64,000 nucleotides of DNA from Bacteroidales bacterium (GTDB lineage: Bacteria > Bacteroidota > Bacteroidia > Bacteroidales > WCHB1-69): contig JAFYNM010000029.1 of assembly GCA_017549765.1 (NCBI GenBank), positions 281,720 through 345,719 on the forward strand, read 5' to 3'. Both the position numbers and the translations under genes were made by a program. Under the pieces are notes generated by a model. It had not been told where the DNA came from. It saw only the letters and a list, made by a program, of their open reading frames with translations, and did no database searches. Of the stretch, positions 44,015 to 53,315 are shown in pieces (the first letter of the stretch is position 1; each line of letters begins with the position of its first letter).

Positions 44015-46090
44015 TTATTCTGTGGTATTAGAGGATGATACGTCGGGTTCTGTGGTCGGGGGTTCTGGCTCAGCCGTTTCCTGTGACTTGAAAGGCTCTG
44101 GTTCCTCTTTGGCGAAGGGGCGTTTGCCTAGTATCTTTTCCACGTCTTCGGCAAAGATGACTTCGCGGTCGAGGAGTTGCTGGGCCAATTCGGACAATTG
44201 GTCTTTATGCTCGGAGAGGATCTCCTTGGCGCGGGCATAGCAGGACTCCACCAGGTCATGGACCTGTTGGTCGATATCCTGGGCAGTCTTTTCGCTATAG
44301 GGTTTTCCAAAGGCGAACTCTTGTTGGCCCGTGGAGTCGTAATAGCTCACATTGCCGATCTTCTTGTCGAGACCGTAATAAACGACCATGGCATAAGCCA
44401 TCTTGGAAGTTCTTTCCAAGTCGTTGAGGGCGCCGGTGGACACTTGGCCGAAGATGACCTCCTCGGCAGCGCGGCCGCCCAGCAGGGCCGTCATCTCATC
44501 CACCATCTGGTCATAGTTGGTCAGCTGTCGTTCTTCGGGCAGGTACCAGGCCGCGCCAAGGGCCTTGCCTCGGGGCACGATGGTGACCTTGACAAGCGGA
44601 GAGGCATAGCGCAACAGCCAGCTGACGGTGGCGTGTCCTGCTTCGTGGTATGCCACGGCACGTTTCTCCTCCGGAGTGAAGACACTGCTGCGACGCTCCA
44701 GTCCACCGATGATACGGTCAACGGCAGCCAGGAAGTCTTCCTTCTCTACATATTCCTTATTGTTACGGGCCGCAATCAGGGCAGCCTCATTGCATACGTT
44801 GGCGATGTCGGCACCGGAGAAACCGGGGGTCTGCTTCGCGAAGAAGTCGAGATCCACATCGGGGCCGATCTTGATATTGCGCACATGGACGCCGAAGATG
44901 CCACGGCGTTCACTGAGGTTGGGCAGCTCCACCTGAATCTGGCGGTCGAAGCGTCCGGCACGGAGCAGGGCGCGGTCGAGGATGTCAGCACGGTTGGTGG
45001 CAGCCATGATGATGACACCGGCATTGGTAGAGAAGCCGTCCATCTCCGTCAACAACTGGTTGAGAGTGCTCTCGCGTTCGTCGTTGACATTGCTCATGGC
45101 GTTCTTGCCACGCGCACGGCCGATAGCATCGATCTCATCGATAAAGATGATACAGGGGGCCTTTTCCTTGGCGGTCTTGAAAAGGTCGCGCACCCGGGAG
45201 GCACCCACACCGACAAACATCTCCACGAAGTCGGAGCCCGACAGAGAGAAGAAGGGCACCTTGGCCTCTCCCGCCACTGCCTTAGCCAGCAAAGTCTTGC
45301 CGGTACCCGGAGGGCCGACCAGAAGCACGCCTTTCGGGATCTTGCCACCCAGCACCGTATATTTCTTGGGATTCTTCAGGAAGTCCACCACCTCTTCGAT
45401 TTCGAACTTAGCACCTTCCAGACCGGCCACATCCTTGAAGGTGACCAGCTGACCGGATTTCTCGTCGAACTCTTGGGCACGGGACTTGCCGATGCTGAAG
45501 ATATTGCCGCCACCGCCGGGTCCGGAGCCGCCCCGCATGGAGCGCATCCACATCACCATCAAGGCAATCAGGAACAAGGTCGGCAGGAACCAGATCATCA
45601 GCTCCCAACCCCAGTTGCGGGAATTGTCTTGCTTGACAGGAAAATCATAGCTATCTATCAAATCCGTCTCTTTCAAGGTGCTATCGGTTGCCATCGCCTT
45701 CTTGATGGCCGTCGCTTTGATATCTTTCAACTCATCCTGGAAAGAGGAATAGTCTCCGACAGAGAGATAATATTGGGGACCTTCGACATTCTTCTGGACA
45801 CTCTCATAGCGAGACTGTTTCAAGGCCTCCTTGGTCAGAAACACATTCGCCCGATGATTCTTGTTGACATACTCCACATGTTCCACATCGCGGTTCTCCA
45901 CCATCTGTTTAAACTGGGTGTTGTCGATTTCCTGCATGGTGGTATTAGTGGACATCAGGAAATAGAGGCCGATGGCCACGGCTATAATAATATATACGTA
46001 TGACAACGCTGCCGATGTCTTGTCTTTGGAATTGCGCGGATTACCCTTGTTGTTCGACTTGTTAAAAGGGTTCACATTTTTCTGCGGCAT
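44015..46090 (-). CDS. ftsH: ATP-dependent zinc metalloprotease FtsH
   Basis: A 691-residue membrane-anchored AAA+ protease. Two N-terminal helices (about 30-48 and 163-182), Walker A 'GPPGTGKT' (259-266), Walker B 'IIFIDEID', second region of homology '[20 protein letters not shown]', and zinc motif HEAGH (His482-His486). It degrades misfolded membrane and short-lived regulatory proteins, including LPS-synthesis enzymes in other bacteria. The C-terminal tail is Pro/Glu/Thr-rich. Confidence 0.98.
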   Translation of the reverse strand: MPQKNVNPFNKSNNKGNPRNSKDKTSAALSYVYIIIAVAIGLYFLMSTNTTMQEIDNTQFKQMVENRDVEHVEYVNKNHRANVFLTKEALKQSRYESVQKNVEGPQYYLSVGDYSSFQDELKDIKATAIKKAMATDSTLKETDLIDSYDFPVKQDNSRNWGWELMIWFLPTLFLIALMVMWMRSMRGGSGPGGGGNIFSIGKSRAQEFDEKSGQLVTFKDVAGLEGAKFEIEEVVDFLKNPKKYTVLGGKIPKGVLLVGPPGTGKTLLAKAVAGEAKVPFFSLSGSDFVEMFVGVGASRVRDLFKTAKEKAPCIIFIDEIDAIGRARGKNAMSNVNDERESTLNQLLTEMDGFSTNAGVIIMAATNRADILDRALLRAGRFDRQIQVELPNLSERRGIFGVHVRNIKIGPDVDLDFFAKQTPGFSGADIANVCNEAALIAARNNKEYVEKEDFLAAVDRIIGGLERRSSVFTPEEKRAVAYHEAGHATVSWLLRYASPLVKVTIVPRGKALGAAWYLPEERQLTNYDQMVDEMTALLGGRAAEEVIFGQVSTGALNDLERTSKMAYAMVVYYGLDKKIGNVSYYDSTGQQEFAFGKPYSEKTAQDIDQQVHDLVESCYARAKEILSEHKDQLSELAQQLLDREVIFAEDVEKILGKRPFAKEEPEPFKSQETAEPEPPTTEPDVSSSNTTE

Positions 46091-46110
46091 ATCTGCAATG
46101 TTTTAATCTG

Positions 46111-46491
46111 TTAAAATGACTGTACTTCAGCATCGCTCCAGAGCGCCTCGATCTTGTAATAGTCGCGGGCCTCAGGTTGGAATATGTGAACCAGAATATT
46201 GAAATAGTCGAGCAAGACCCACTCACAATTCTCCAGGCCTTCCAGATGGACGGGCTTGACGCCGGCGACCCGCTGGGTGGTCTCCTGCACAAAGTCGCAC
46301 AGTGTTTCCACATGAGGCTTTGAATTGCCGGTGCAGACAATAAAATAATCAAAATAGGCGTGATTGACCTTTTTCAGGTTCATACATCGGATGTCAACGC
46401 CCTGTTTCTCAATAAGAGCCTGTATAATGAGTTCTTCTAGATTTCCTTCGTAAGGTGTTCCTTCAAATTTTACTTTTTTTCTCGTTGCCAT
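46111..46491 (-). CDS. rsfS: Ribosomal silencing factor RsfS
   Basis: A 126-residue Iojap-family protein: 'LEELIIQALIEKQGVDIRCMNLKKVNHAYFDYFIVCTGNS' and 'ENCEWVLLDYFNILVHIFQPEARDYYKIEALWSDA'. It binds L14 (uL14) and blocks subunit joining under starvation. First gene of the operon with ftsH, LUD and cdsA; its promoter element is at 46512-46519. Confidence 0.95.
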   Translation of the reverse strand: MATRKKVKFEGTPYEGNLEELIIQALIEKQGVDIRCMNLKKVNHAYFDYFIVCTGNSKPHVETLCDFVQETTQRVAGVKPVHLEGLENCEWVLLDYFNILVHIFQPEARDYYKIEALWSDAEVQSF

Positions 46492-46511
46492 ATCTTCTCA
46501 AAAAAACGGTG

Positions 46512-46519
46512 CAAATGTA
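46512..46519 (-). promoter_or_regulatory. -7 element for rsfS-ftsH-LUD-cdsA
   Basis: TACATTTG on the minus strand, 20 nt before the rsfS start. Confidence 0.6.
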
Positions 46520-46530
46520 CATTTTTTTTT

Positions 46531-46538
46531 TATTTTTG
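46531..46538 (+). promoter_or_regulatory. -7 element for the T9SS protease operon
   Basis: TATTTTTG on the plus strand, 26 nt before the protease start; back to back with the rsfS promoter. Confidence 0.6.
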
Positions 46539-46564
46539 CGGCTTAATTTTTAAAACCCATTTGT

Positions 46565-48205
46565 ATGAAAAATACTCTATTCTCTCTTCTTGTGATGGCA
46601 GCTTGTCTTTTCTGCTTCACAACCATTCAGGCACAGAAAGATCTCAAGCCGTACACTTTCACACACCAGAACATTTCGTATGATGTGGACAAGCATGTCT
46701 TGCCAGCACTTGACGTAGAAGAATTATACAAAGAAGACGCCATAAATTCCGAGAAGGGCACGCCTCTCCGTATTGGCCTTGTCCGCCATGTCAGCTACAC
46801 CTTCGAGAACAGCGGTCGTACGGACATTCTGCCCGACGGCTCCAAGCTGTGGCGAATGACCATCCAGTCCGAGGGCGCTCACATGCTCTGCATCTTCTTC
46901 TCCACCTTCAACATTCCGGAAGGAGCCACCTTCCATATCTACAGTGGGGACCGTTCCCAGCTGACGGGCAGCTACACCAATGAAGATGTGCAGGCCAACG
47001 GCGTGTTAGCCGCTGACGACATCATCGGCGACGAGGCCACGTTGGAGTACTACGAGCCTGCCGACGTTCCTTTCCACGGCATTATTGAAGTGGACCGTGT
47101 CAGCCACATCTACCGTGACGTGTTCCACCTCAGCACGGATGACGAGAAAGGCCACTGGGGCAATGCGGAAGGAGACTGCCATATCAACGTGGTATGTCCC
47201 GAAGCCAAGCCGTGGCACGACCAGGCCAGCTCTGTGGTCTGCATCTCCATCACTGGCAGCACGGGAAGCTACATGTGTTCCGGCGCCATGATCAACAATG
47301 TGAGACAAGACCGCACGCCTTACTGTCTGACCGCCAACCACTGTCTGGACGGCACCTCCTCCACCTTCAAGTTCTACTTCTTCTACCAGACCAACACCTG
47401 TACTGGAACTGGCGGTTACTTCAACAGAGTATGCAACGGTGGCGAGATCAAGGCTCGTGCCAGTTTGAACACCAGCTCCGACTTCATGTTGCTGTTGCTC
47501 ACCGGCACATTGGGACAAGTCTATCGCGACAGTATCGTCTTTGCCGGCTGGGATGCTTCCGGAGCAGCCTCTGCTGGTGTGGGCATTCACCATCCTGGTG
47601 GCGACAACAAGAAGATCAGCTGGGTGAAAACTGTCACCGGCAGTTCCACAGCCAAATACTGGACAGCCCATTGGTACACCAACCCCAACAGGGGTGTCAC
47701 CGAGCAAGGTTCGTCCGGCTCTCCCCTCTTTAATGCCGCCGGCTTGATTATCGGCGACCTCAGCAACGGAAGCAGTGCTTGCGACTATCCGCAAGGCACC
47801 GACAACTACGGCAAGATCTCCTACTCTTGGCAGAACGGAGGGACGCTCTCCAACGCCGCCAAGCTAAAACCGTGGCTCGACCCCGACGGCACGGGCATCC
47901 TCCAATTACGTGGCATGAACTATGACGGCACTCCTGCCGGCATTGAGACCTACCAACCCGATTTCAAGACCTTCGGTATCCAACCCAACCCCAGCAATGG
48001 CCAAGTCACCATCTTGGGTACTTTTGCCAGCGACAACGGAACCTGCATGATCTACAATGCCATGGGTATGCTCGTGGGCACGTACGACCTGCAGCTGGAC
48101 GCTCCTTGCCAGCTCAACCTCAGCCACCTGCCCAACGGTGTCTATATGATGCACATCAACAGCGACGGTCAGAACTACCGATCCAAATTAGTGATTGCCC
48201 AGTAG
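46565..48205 (+). CDS. T9SS-secreted trypsin-like serine protease
   Basis: 546 residues: signal peptide (about 1-24), a propeptide-like beta-rich region (about 30-200), then an S1-type protease domain with catalytic triad His259 ('LTANHCLDG'), Asp306 ('NTSSDFMLLLL') and Ser384 ('EQGSSGSPLFN'). This is similar to bacterial lysyl endopeptidases. A T9SS C-terminal sorting domain ('IQPNPSNGQVTI' to 'SKLVIAQ', about 470-546) follows. Several cysteines in the catalytic domain suggest disulfides. It is probably secreted or surface-bound and acts on host or environmental protein. Confidence 0.92.
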   Translation: MKNTLFSLLVMAACLFCFTTIQAQKDLKPYTFTHQNISYDVDKHVLPALDVEELYKEDAINSEKGTPLRIGLVRHVSYTFENSGRTDILPDGSKLWRMTIQSEGAHMLCIFFSTFNIPEGATFHIYSGDRSQLTGSYTNEDVQANGVLAADDIIGDEATLEYYEPADVPFHGIIEVDRVSHIYRDVFHLSTDDEKGHWGNAEGDCHINVVCPEAKPWHDQASSVVCISITGSTGSYMCSGAMINNVRQDRTPYCLTANHCLDGTSSTFKFYFFYQTNTCTGTGGYFNRVCNGGEIKARASLNTSSDFMLLLLTGTLGQVYRDSIVFAGWDASGAASAGVGIHHPGGDNKKISWVKTVTGSSTAKYWTAHWYTNPNRGVTEQGSSGSPLFNAAGLIIGDLSNGSSACDYPQGTDNYGKISYSWQNGGTLSNAAKLKPWLDPDGTGILQLRGMNYDGTPAGIETYQPDFKTFGIQPNPSNGQVTILGTFASDNGTCMIYNAMGMLVGTYDLQLDAPCQLNLSHLPNGVYMMHINSDGQNYRSKLVIAQ

Positions 48206-48207
48206 CC

Positions 48208-48831
48208 GTGTCTGTCATCACCCTGTCAACGGCCTATCTTCCCCCTGTTGAATATGTCTCATTTCTGCTAAAAGAGAACATTCAATTGGAATATTGCGAA
48301 CATTTCCAGAAACAGAGTTTCCGAAATCGCACCCACATCCTGACCGGCAACGGGGTACAATCCTTATCCATACCCGTCATCAACGGGAACAAAGAATTTC
48401 CGATAGTCGATGCCCGCATCGACTATCGGACTTTTTGGCAACGGGACCACTGGCGCACCATCGTGTCAGCCTACAACAACAGTCCCTACTTCCTCTATTA
48501 CCAAGATGCCTTCAAGCCCTTCTACGAGCAGCACTACACCTATCTTATGGAGTATAACGAGTCGTTGCTCAAGGTCGTCTGCCAGTTGTTGCAGGCTCCT
48601 TGCTCATGGACCCGGACAAGCGACTACGAAAGGTATCTTCAACCCGACCTGCGACAGCTCATACATCCCAAGAGACAAAGCCGCGACGACTATCCCTACC
48701 GGCTGACAGAGCCCTATGCACAGGTCTTCAGCGACCGTTTCGGCTTCACCCCCAACCTGTCCATCCTGGACCTGCTCTTCAACGAAGGTCCGCAAGCAGC
48801 CACCTATCTGAAAAACCATTGCCGTTTCTAA
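48208..48831 (+). CDS. WbqC-family protein (GTG start)
   Basis: 207 residues if translation starts at GTG 48208, 2 nt after the protease stop; the reading frame has no ATG at a suitable place, and an upstream in-frame ATG would overlap the protease by about 100 nt. The body fits WbqC: 'STAYLPPVEYVSFLLKENIQLEYCEHFQKQSFRNRTHILTGNGVQSLSIPV', 'DYRTFWQRDHWRTIVSAYNNSPYFLYYQDAFKPFYEQ'. WbqC proteins are linked to O-antigen or glycolipid synthesis, with no settled activity. In many Bacteroidetes the gene is beside lepB, which is not the case here. Confidence 0.85.
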   Translation: MSVITLSTAYLPPVEYVSFLLKENIQLEYCEHFQKQSFRNRTHILTGNGVQSLSIPVINGNKEFPIVDARIDYRTFWQRDHWRTIVSAYNNSPYFLYYQDAFKPFYEQHYTYLMEYNESLLKVVCQLLQAPCSWTRTSDYERYLQPDLRQLIHPKRQSRDDYPYRLTEPYAQVFSDRFGFTPNLSILDLLFNEGPQAATYLKNHCRF

Positions 48832-48834
48832 GCC

Positions 48835-50703
48835 ATGTCATCTAAATTCAACATATCAAGTCTCCTCAACCGATTGTTCCAGAGAATCAGCAACTGGTTC
48901 TCCTACTCTCACGAGATGTTCGATGACGAGGTCTGGCAGTTTCGTCTCTCCAAAAAGCGGAATAGCGCTCTGAAATACAAGGCTTCCAGAAGCTTGTTCA
49001 GCTTGAGCATCAAGGATTCCGACGATGTCTTCAAATACCTGCTGATGGCGATGATGGCCGTCATGTTGGTCGTCATGTGCCTGATGAGCCGCCATGTGGG
49101 CATCTCCGACCGCGAGATGGAGCAGAACAACTACACCGAACTGATATACAACCACTTCCATCATATTGGAGACCGCGATGCCTACAAAGAGCATCCCTAT
49201 GCATCCACGCAGGCACAATATATCGACCTCATCATCTTCTCTGTTGGGAAGCTCATCCATGCCAAGGACATCTTCATTGCCAAGCATCTGATCAGCGCCA
49301 TCTTCGGATGGTTGCTCATCCTGTATCTCTCCATCTTGATGCGGAGAGCCTATAACTGGCGAGCGGCTTTCTTCACGGCCTTCTTCCTCCTCATCTCCCC
49401 ACGATTCCTGGGGTATGCCGTCAGCAATGTGACGGATGTCACCTTCGCCTTTGGCTTCGTCTTCACCATCACCCAGCTATACTATTTCTGCCGGGAGATA
49501 CCGGTGATTCGCATTTACCGGGTCATCAAGATCATCCTGGGCATGTTGCTTGCACTCTCGACCTTCAATGCCGGATTTGTGCTCATTCATTTCCTCTTCA
49601 TCTTCTCCATCCTCAACTTCCTCATCTACAACCCCATCCGAAAGTTCTTCACACTGCCTTATCTGAAATCTTTGGGCACCTTGCTGCTGTTGCTCTTCGG
49701 CATCACGGGAATCGTGTACCTGACCCATGCCATCGGCACGCACTTCTTAGTCAAGTCGTTAGTATCCCCTCGAGACGCCTTCTCGCTGCTCACCTTGAAC
49801 TATCCTGTGGCGGAGAACCAGCTGTTTGCCGGCAAGATCATAGGGCCCGACAACTTCCCTAACCGCTACTTCTTGCAGTTCCTCTTCATCACCATCCCCA
49901 TGGTGGTGCTGACAGGGTTCATCCTTTTCTTTGTCTTCATCCGCAGTGCCATCCGCACCTTGAAGCCCTACTCCATCTTCATCTTCCTCTACACCTTCTT
50001 CTTCTGCATCCATCGGGTACACAACAACTACATGAATCCCGACACCATGTGGGCCATCTACTTCGCCATCTATCCATTATTCATGCTCATTGCGGCCGGT
50101 GGCGTGGAAAATGCCATGCGCAGCATCCATGACATCTACACCAACACGGTTGTTGTCGGCCTCATCGCACTTTTCTCCATTCTGCCCATCCGCCATATCG
50201 CCCTCAACCAGCCATTGTCTTTCATCTATTTCAACGAGTTGTCGGGCGGCATCCACAACGCCTATGCCAAATACACCATCTTATATGACAACGAGGCTAA
50301 CAAATTCGCTGCCCATTGGCTGAAGGACTATATTTCCCATAATGGCTGGGAGGGGAATCCCGACTATGTATGGCAGGTGGCGACCAACGGCAACCAAGCC
50401 TGTGATCTCTTCTTCCAGAACGACACCCATATCGACCTCACGCACAAGGCGTACAACAAGGCCGACACCACCTGGGACTATTACATATCCTTCTGTAACG
50501 ATGTGCCGGCCACGCTGCTGCGCAATGGTCTCTGGCCCACCGACAGCACCATCAAGGTGTTCCGGATAGAGAGCATGCCCGTTGCCGCCATCTATCAGAA
50601 CGAATACCGGGAGCGGCAACGTTTCCTGAGCGACAGCATTGCACAAGCCTTGAACGACAGTCTATTAGAGGCCAATATCATAGAATCGGAAAGCGCACAA
50701 TAA
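48835..50703 (+). CDS. Large multi-pass membrane protein, GT-C glycosyltransferase-like
   Basis: A 622-residue protein with about ten to twelve helices between residues 65 and 480 and a soluble C-terminal domain of about 140 residues. The opening loop after the first helix ('GISDREMEQNNYTELIYNHF') and 'LISPRFLGYAVSNVTDVTFAFGFVFT' recall the GT-C/PMT fold, where early-loop acidic residues are catalytic. Fold assignment is moderate and the substrate unknown. It starts 3 nt after wbqC, suggesting a shared operon with the protease and a surface-glycan role. Confidence 0.7.
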   Translation: MSSKFNISSLLNRLFQRISNWFSYSHEMFDDEVWQFRLSKKRNSALKYKASRSLFSLSIKDSDDVFKYLLMAMMAVMLVVMCLMSRHVGISDREMEQNNYTELIYNHFHHIGDRDAYKEHPYASTQAQYIDLIIFSVGKLIHAKDIFIAKHLISAIFGWLLILYLSILMRRAYNWRAAFFTAFFLLISPRFLGYAVSNVTDVTFAFGFVFTITQLYYFCREIPVIRIYRVIKIILGMLLALSTFNAGFVLIHFLFIFSILNFLIYNPIRKFFTLPYLKSLGTLLLLLFGITGIVYLTHAIGTHFLVKSLVSPRDAFSLLTLNYPVAENQLFAGKIIGPDNFPNRYFLQFLFITIPMVVLTGFILFFVFIRSAIRTLKPYSIFIFLYTFFFCIHRVHNNYMNPDTMWAIYFAIYPLFMLIAAGGVENAMRSIHDIYTNTVVVGLIALFSILPIRHIALNQPLSFIYFNELSGGIHNAYAKYTILYDNEANKFAAHWLKDYISHNGWEGNPDYVWQVATNGNQACDLFFQNDTHIDLTHKAYNKADTTWDYYISFCNDVPATLLRNGLWPTDSTIKVFRIESMPVAAIYQNEYRERQRFLSDSIAQALNDSLLEANIIESESAQ

Positions 50704-50745
50704 AACCAACGAGTTTCAGTTTATACATTATTCAAATCTTTTTAC

Positions 50746-50753
50746 TACTTTTG
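50746..50753 (+). promoter_or_regulatory. -7 element for the FKBP gene
   Basis: TACTTTTG on the plus strand, 21 nt before the ATG. Confidence 0.6.
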
Positions 50754-50774
50754 CGGCCTTAAAAAATCATCAAA

Positions 50775-51446
50775 ATGAAGAAAATAACTATTGTATGTTT
50801 GTGCCTTTTACTTACAGGCATCACCACAACCCTTAAATCACAGACAGAAATGACAAAAGAGCAAAAAAGCAGTTATGCCATTGGTGTCAACATGGGCACT
50901 AATTTGAAAAACGATGGTGTCAACATTGATGCAGCATCCTTCCTTCAGGGTCTGCAGGATGGCTTGGCCGGCAAGAACCTTTTTACCGAGCAAGAAATGC
51001 AAGACATCTTCACGCAGTTGCAGCAAGACATCATGGACAACCGCAACAACATGGCCAATGCAGAAAAGGTTATGGGCAAGAAGTTCTTAGAGGACAACAA
51101 ATCCAAAGAGGGCGTGCACGTTACCGCCTCCGGTCTGCAATATAAGATCCTCAACGAAGGCAATGGTCCCAAACCGACTGCCACGAGCGAAGTGACCGTC
51201 AACTATAAAGGCATGCTGTTGGATGGAACCGTTTTCGACTCCACAGAGAAGACCGGCCAGCCGATCTCCTTCCCACTTAACCGGGTGATTCCCGGATGGA
51301 CAGAAGGTCTGCAGCTGATGAGTCCCGGAGCCAAATACATCTTCTACATCCCCTCCGAGTTGGCATACGGCGACCAGGGAGCTCCTGGAGCTATCCCAGG
51401 TGGTGCAACCCTGATATTCGAAGTTGAGTTGATATCATTTAAATAA
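50775..51446 (+). CDS. Exported FKBP-type peptidyl-prolyl isomerase (FkpA/Mip-like)
   Basis: 223 residues: signal peptide (about 1-23), helical FKBP_N dimerisation domain ('KSSYAIGVNMGTNLKNDGVNIDAASFLQGLQDGL', about 30-110), and FKBP domain ('SEVTVNYKGMLLDGTVFDST', 'VIPGWTEGLQLMSPGAKYIFYIPSELAYGDQGAPGAIPGGATLIFEVEL'). It catalyses proline cis-trans isomerisation and acts as a chaperone in the periplasm. Own promoter and terminator. Confidence 0.95.
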   Translation: MKKITIVCLCLLLTGITTTLKSQTEMTKEQKSSYAIGVNMGTNLKNDGVNIDAASFLQGLQDGLAGKNLFTEQEMQDIFTQLQQDIMDNRNNMANAEKVMGKKFLEDNKSKEGVHVTASGLQYKILNEGNGPKPTATSEVTVNYKGMLLDGTVFDSTEKTGQPISFPLNRVIPGWTEGLQLMSPGAKYIFYIPSELAYGDQGAPGAIPGGATLIFEVELISFK

Positions 51447-51454
51447 AGCTATCC

Positions 51455-51488
51455 AAGAGCAGGGCCATGGTCCTGCTCTTTTTTTTTG
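51455..51488 (+). terminator. Terminator of the FKBP gene
   Basis: AGAGCAGG and CCTGCTCT form an 8-bp stem with an 8-nt loop followed by a long T run. Confidence 0.85.
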
Positions 51489-51496
51489 TATTTTCG
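51489..51496 (+). promoter_or_regulatory. Degenerate -7 element for argS
   Basis: TATTTTCG differs from TAnnTTTG at one position and lies 23 nt before the argS ATG, directly after the FKBP terminator. Confidence 0.45.
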
Positions 51497-51519
51497 CAGC
51501 CTCAAAAACAACCTTATCC

Positions 51520-53310
51520 ATGACACTAGAACGCACCCTGGCTTCAGCCCTGAAAGATGCTCTGCAAGCACTCTACCAGATAACCATAGAGCCCGACGAG
51601 AAGCTCATCCAGCCCACCCGCAAGGAGTTCGAGGGCGACCGCACCATCGTGGTCTTCCCTTACGTCAAACTTGCCCGCAAGGCCCCCGACATGGTTGGAA
51701 AGGAGATCGGCGAGCACATCCATCAACAGTTGGACTTCATCACTGGTTTCAACGTGGTGAAGGGCTATCTTAACATCTCCATAGACGATGCCTTTTGGTG
51801 CGATCATCTGGCTGCCCATCATGACGACTCCCGCTATGGCATCACTGAAGAACGCCAGGAGGCCCCTGTCCTGATCGAGTACTCGTCCCCTAACACCAAC
51901 AAGCCCCTGCACCTGGGGCACGTCCGCAACAACCTCTTGGGACTGGCTGTCTCCCGCATCGTTAGCGCCTGCGGCCACAAGGTCGTGCAGGTCAACCTCG
52001 TCAACGACCGCGGCATCCACATCTGCAAGTCGATGGTAGCCTGGCTGCGCTACGGCAATGGCGAGACCCCCGAGAACAGCGGCATCAAAGGCGACCATCT
52101 GGTGGGCAACTACTATGTGGCCTTCGACAAGCACTACAAAGAGGAGCAGCAACAGCTCATCGCCCAAGGGCTCACCCCTGAGGAGGCCGAGCAGCAAGCT
52201 CCCATCATGCTGGAGGCCCGCGAGATGCTGCGCCAGTGGGAAGCCGAAGACCCGACCGTCCGGGCTCTGTGGCAACAGATGAACGGATGGGTCTATGAAG
52301 GCTTCGACCAGACCTACAACCGCCTCGGAATCCACTTCGACAAGGTATATCACGAGTCGGAAACCTATCTGCTGGGCAAGTCATTAGTGGAAGAAGGACT
52401 CCAAAAAGGTGTCTTCTACAAACACGAGGACGGCTCCGTGCGCGTCAACCTGGAGGCAGAGGGACTAGACGAGAAGGTCCTCCTCCGCAAGGACGGCACC
52501 TCGGTCTATATCACCCAGGACATCGGCACCGCACAACTGCGCTACGAGGAGTTCCATCCTCAGAAGATGATCTACGTGGTGGGCAACGAGCAGAACTACC
52601 ACTTCGACGTGCTGAAGCTGGTCTTGGGCAAGAAGTTGGGGCTGCCTTTTGGCGACAGCATCTACCATCTCTCCTACGGTATGGTGGAACTGCCCAACGG
52701 CAAGATGAAGTCCCGCGAGGGCACCGTGGTCGATGCCGACGACCTCATGGACGCCATGTACGAGGAGGCAAAACGGAGCACCGAGGAGCTGGGCAAGTTC
52801 CAGTTCTCGCCCGAGGAGGCCGACAAGCTCTATGAGATGGTCGGACTGGGCGCGCTCAAGTACTTCATCCTCAAGGTGGATCCCGCCAAGAACATGCTCT
52901 TCAACCCAGAGGAGTCCATCGACTTCAACGGCAACACAGGACCTTTCATCCAATACACGCACGCCCGTATCCGCTCGCTGCTGCGCAAGGCCGACGAGCA
53001 ACAACTAGGCTGGCGCGAGGCACTGCCCGCCGGCATGAAACTGAATGATGAGGAACGCATTCTGATCAAGATGCTGTACCAATACCCCGACACCGTCTTG
53101 GCCGCCGGCGAGAACCTCAGTCCCGCCCTCATTGCCAACTATATTTACGATCTGGCCAAACAGTTCAACCACTTCTATCAGGAGACACCTGTCATGAAGG
53201 AGACCGACGAGGCGAAGCGTCATCTGCGACTGCAGATCGCCAACATGACGGCCCTCGCCATCCGCAACGGCATGCAGCTGTTGGGCATCGACGTGCCAGA
53301 GCGGATGTAA
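51520..53310 (+). CDS. argS: Arginyl-tRNA synthetase
   Basis: 596 residues: N-terminal Add-1 domain (about 1-110), HIGH motif in 'YSSPNTNKPLHLGHVRNNLLG', KMSKS-equivalent 'NGKMKSREGTVVDADDLM', and C-terminal anticodon-binding domain with 'FNGNTGPFIQYTHARIRSLLRKA'. It charges tRNA-Arg. It converges on the alpha-2-macroglobulin gene with a 5-nt gap and no visible terminator between. Confidence 0.97.
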   Translation: MTLERTLASALKDALQALYQITIEPDEKLIQPTRKEFEGDRTIVVFPYVKLARKAPDMVGKEIGEHIHQQLDFITGFNVVKGYLNISIDDAFWCDHLAAHHDDSRYGITEERQEAPVLIEYSSPNTNKPLHLGHVRNNLLGLAVSRIVSACGHKVVQVNLVNDRGIHICKSMVAWLRYGNGETPENSGIKGDHLVGNYYVAFDKHYKEEQQQLIAQGLTPEEAEQQAPIMLEAREMLRQWEAEDPTVRALWQQMNGWVYEGFDQTYNRLGIHFDKVYHESETYLLGKSLVEEGLQKGVFYKHEDGSVRVNLEAEGLDEKVLLRKDGTSVYITQDIGTAQLRYEEFHPQKMIYVVGNEQNYHFDVLKLVLGKKLGLPFGDSIYHLSYGMVELPNGKMKSREGTVVDADDLMDAMYEEAKRSTEELGKFQFSPEEADKLYEMVGLGALKYFILKVDPAKNMLFNPEESIDFNGNTGPFIQYTHARIRSLLRKADEQQLGWREALPAGMKLNDEERILIKMLYQYPDTVLAAGENLSPALIANYIYDLAKQFNHFYQETPVMKETDEAKRHLRLQIANMTALAIRNGMQLLGIDVPERM

Positions 53311-53315
53311 CCATC

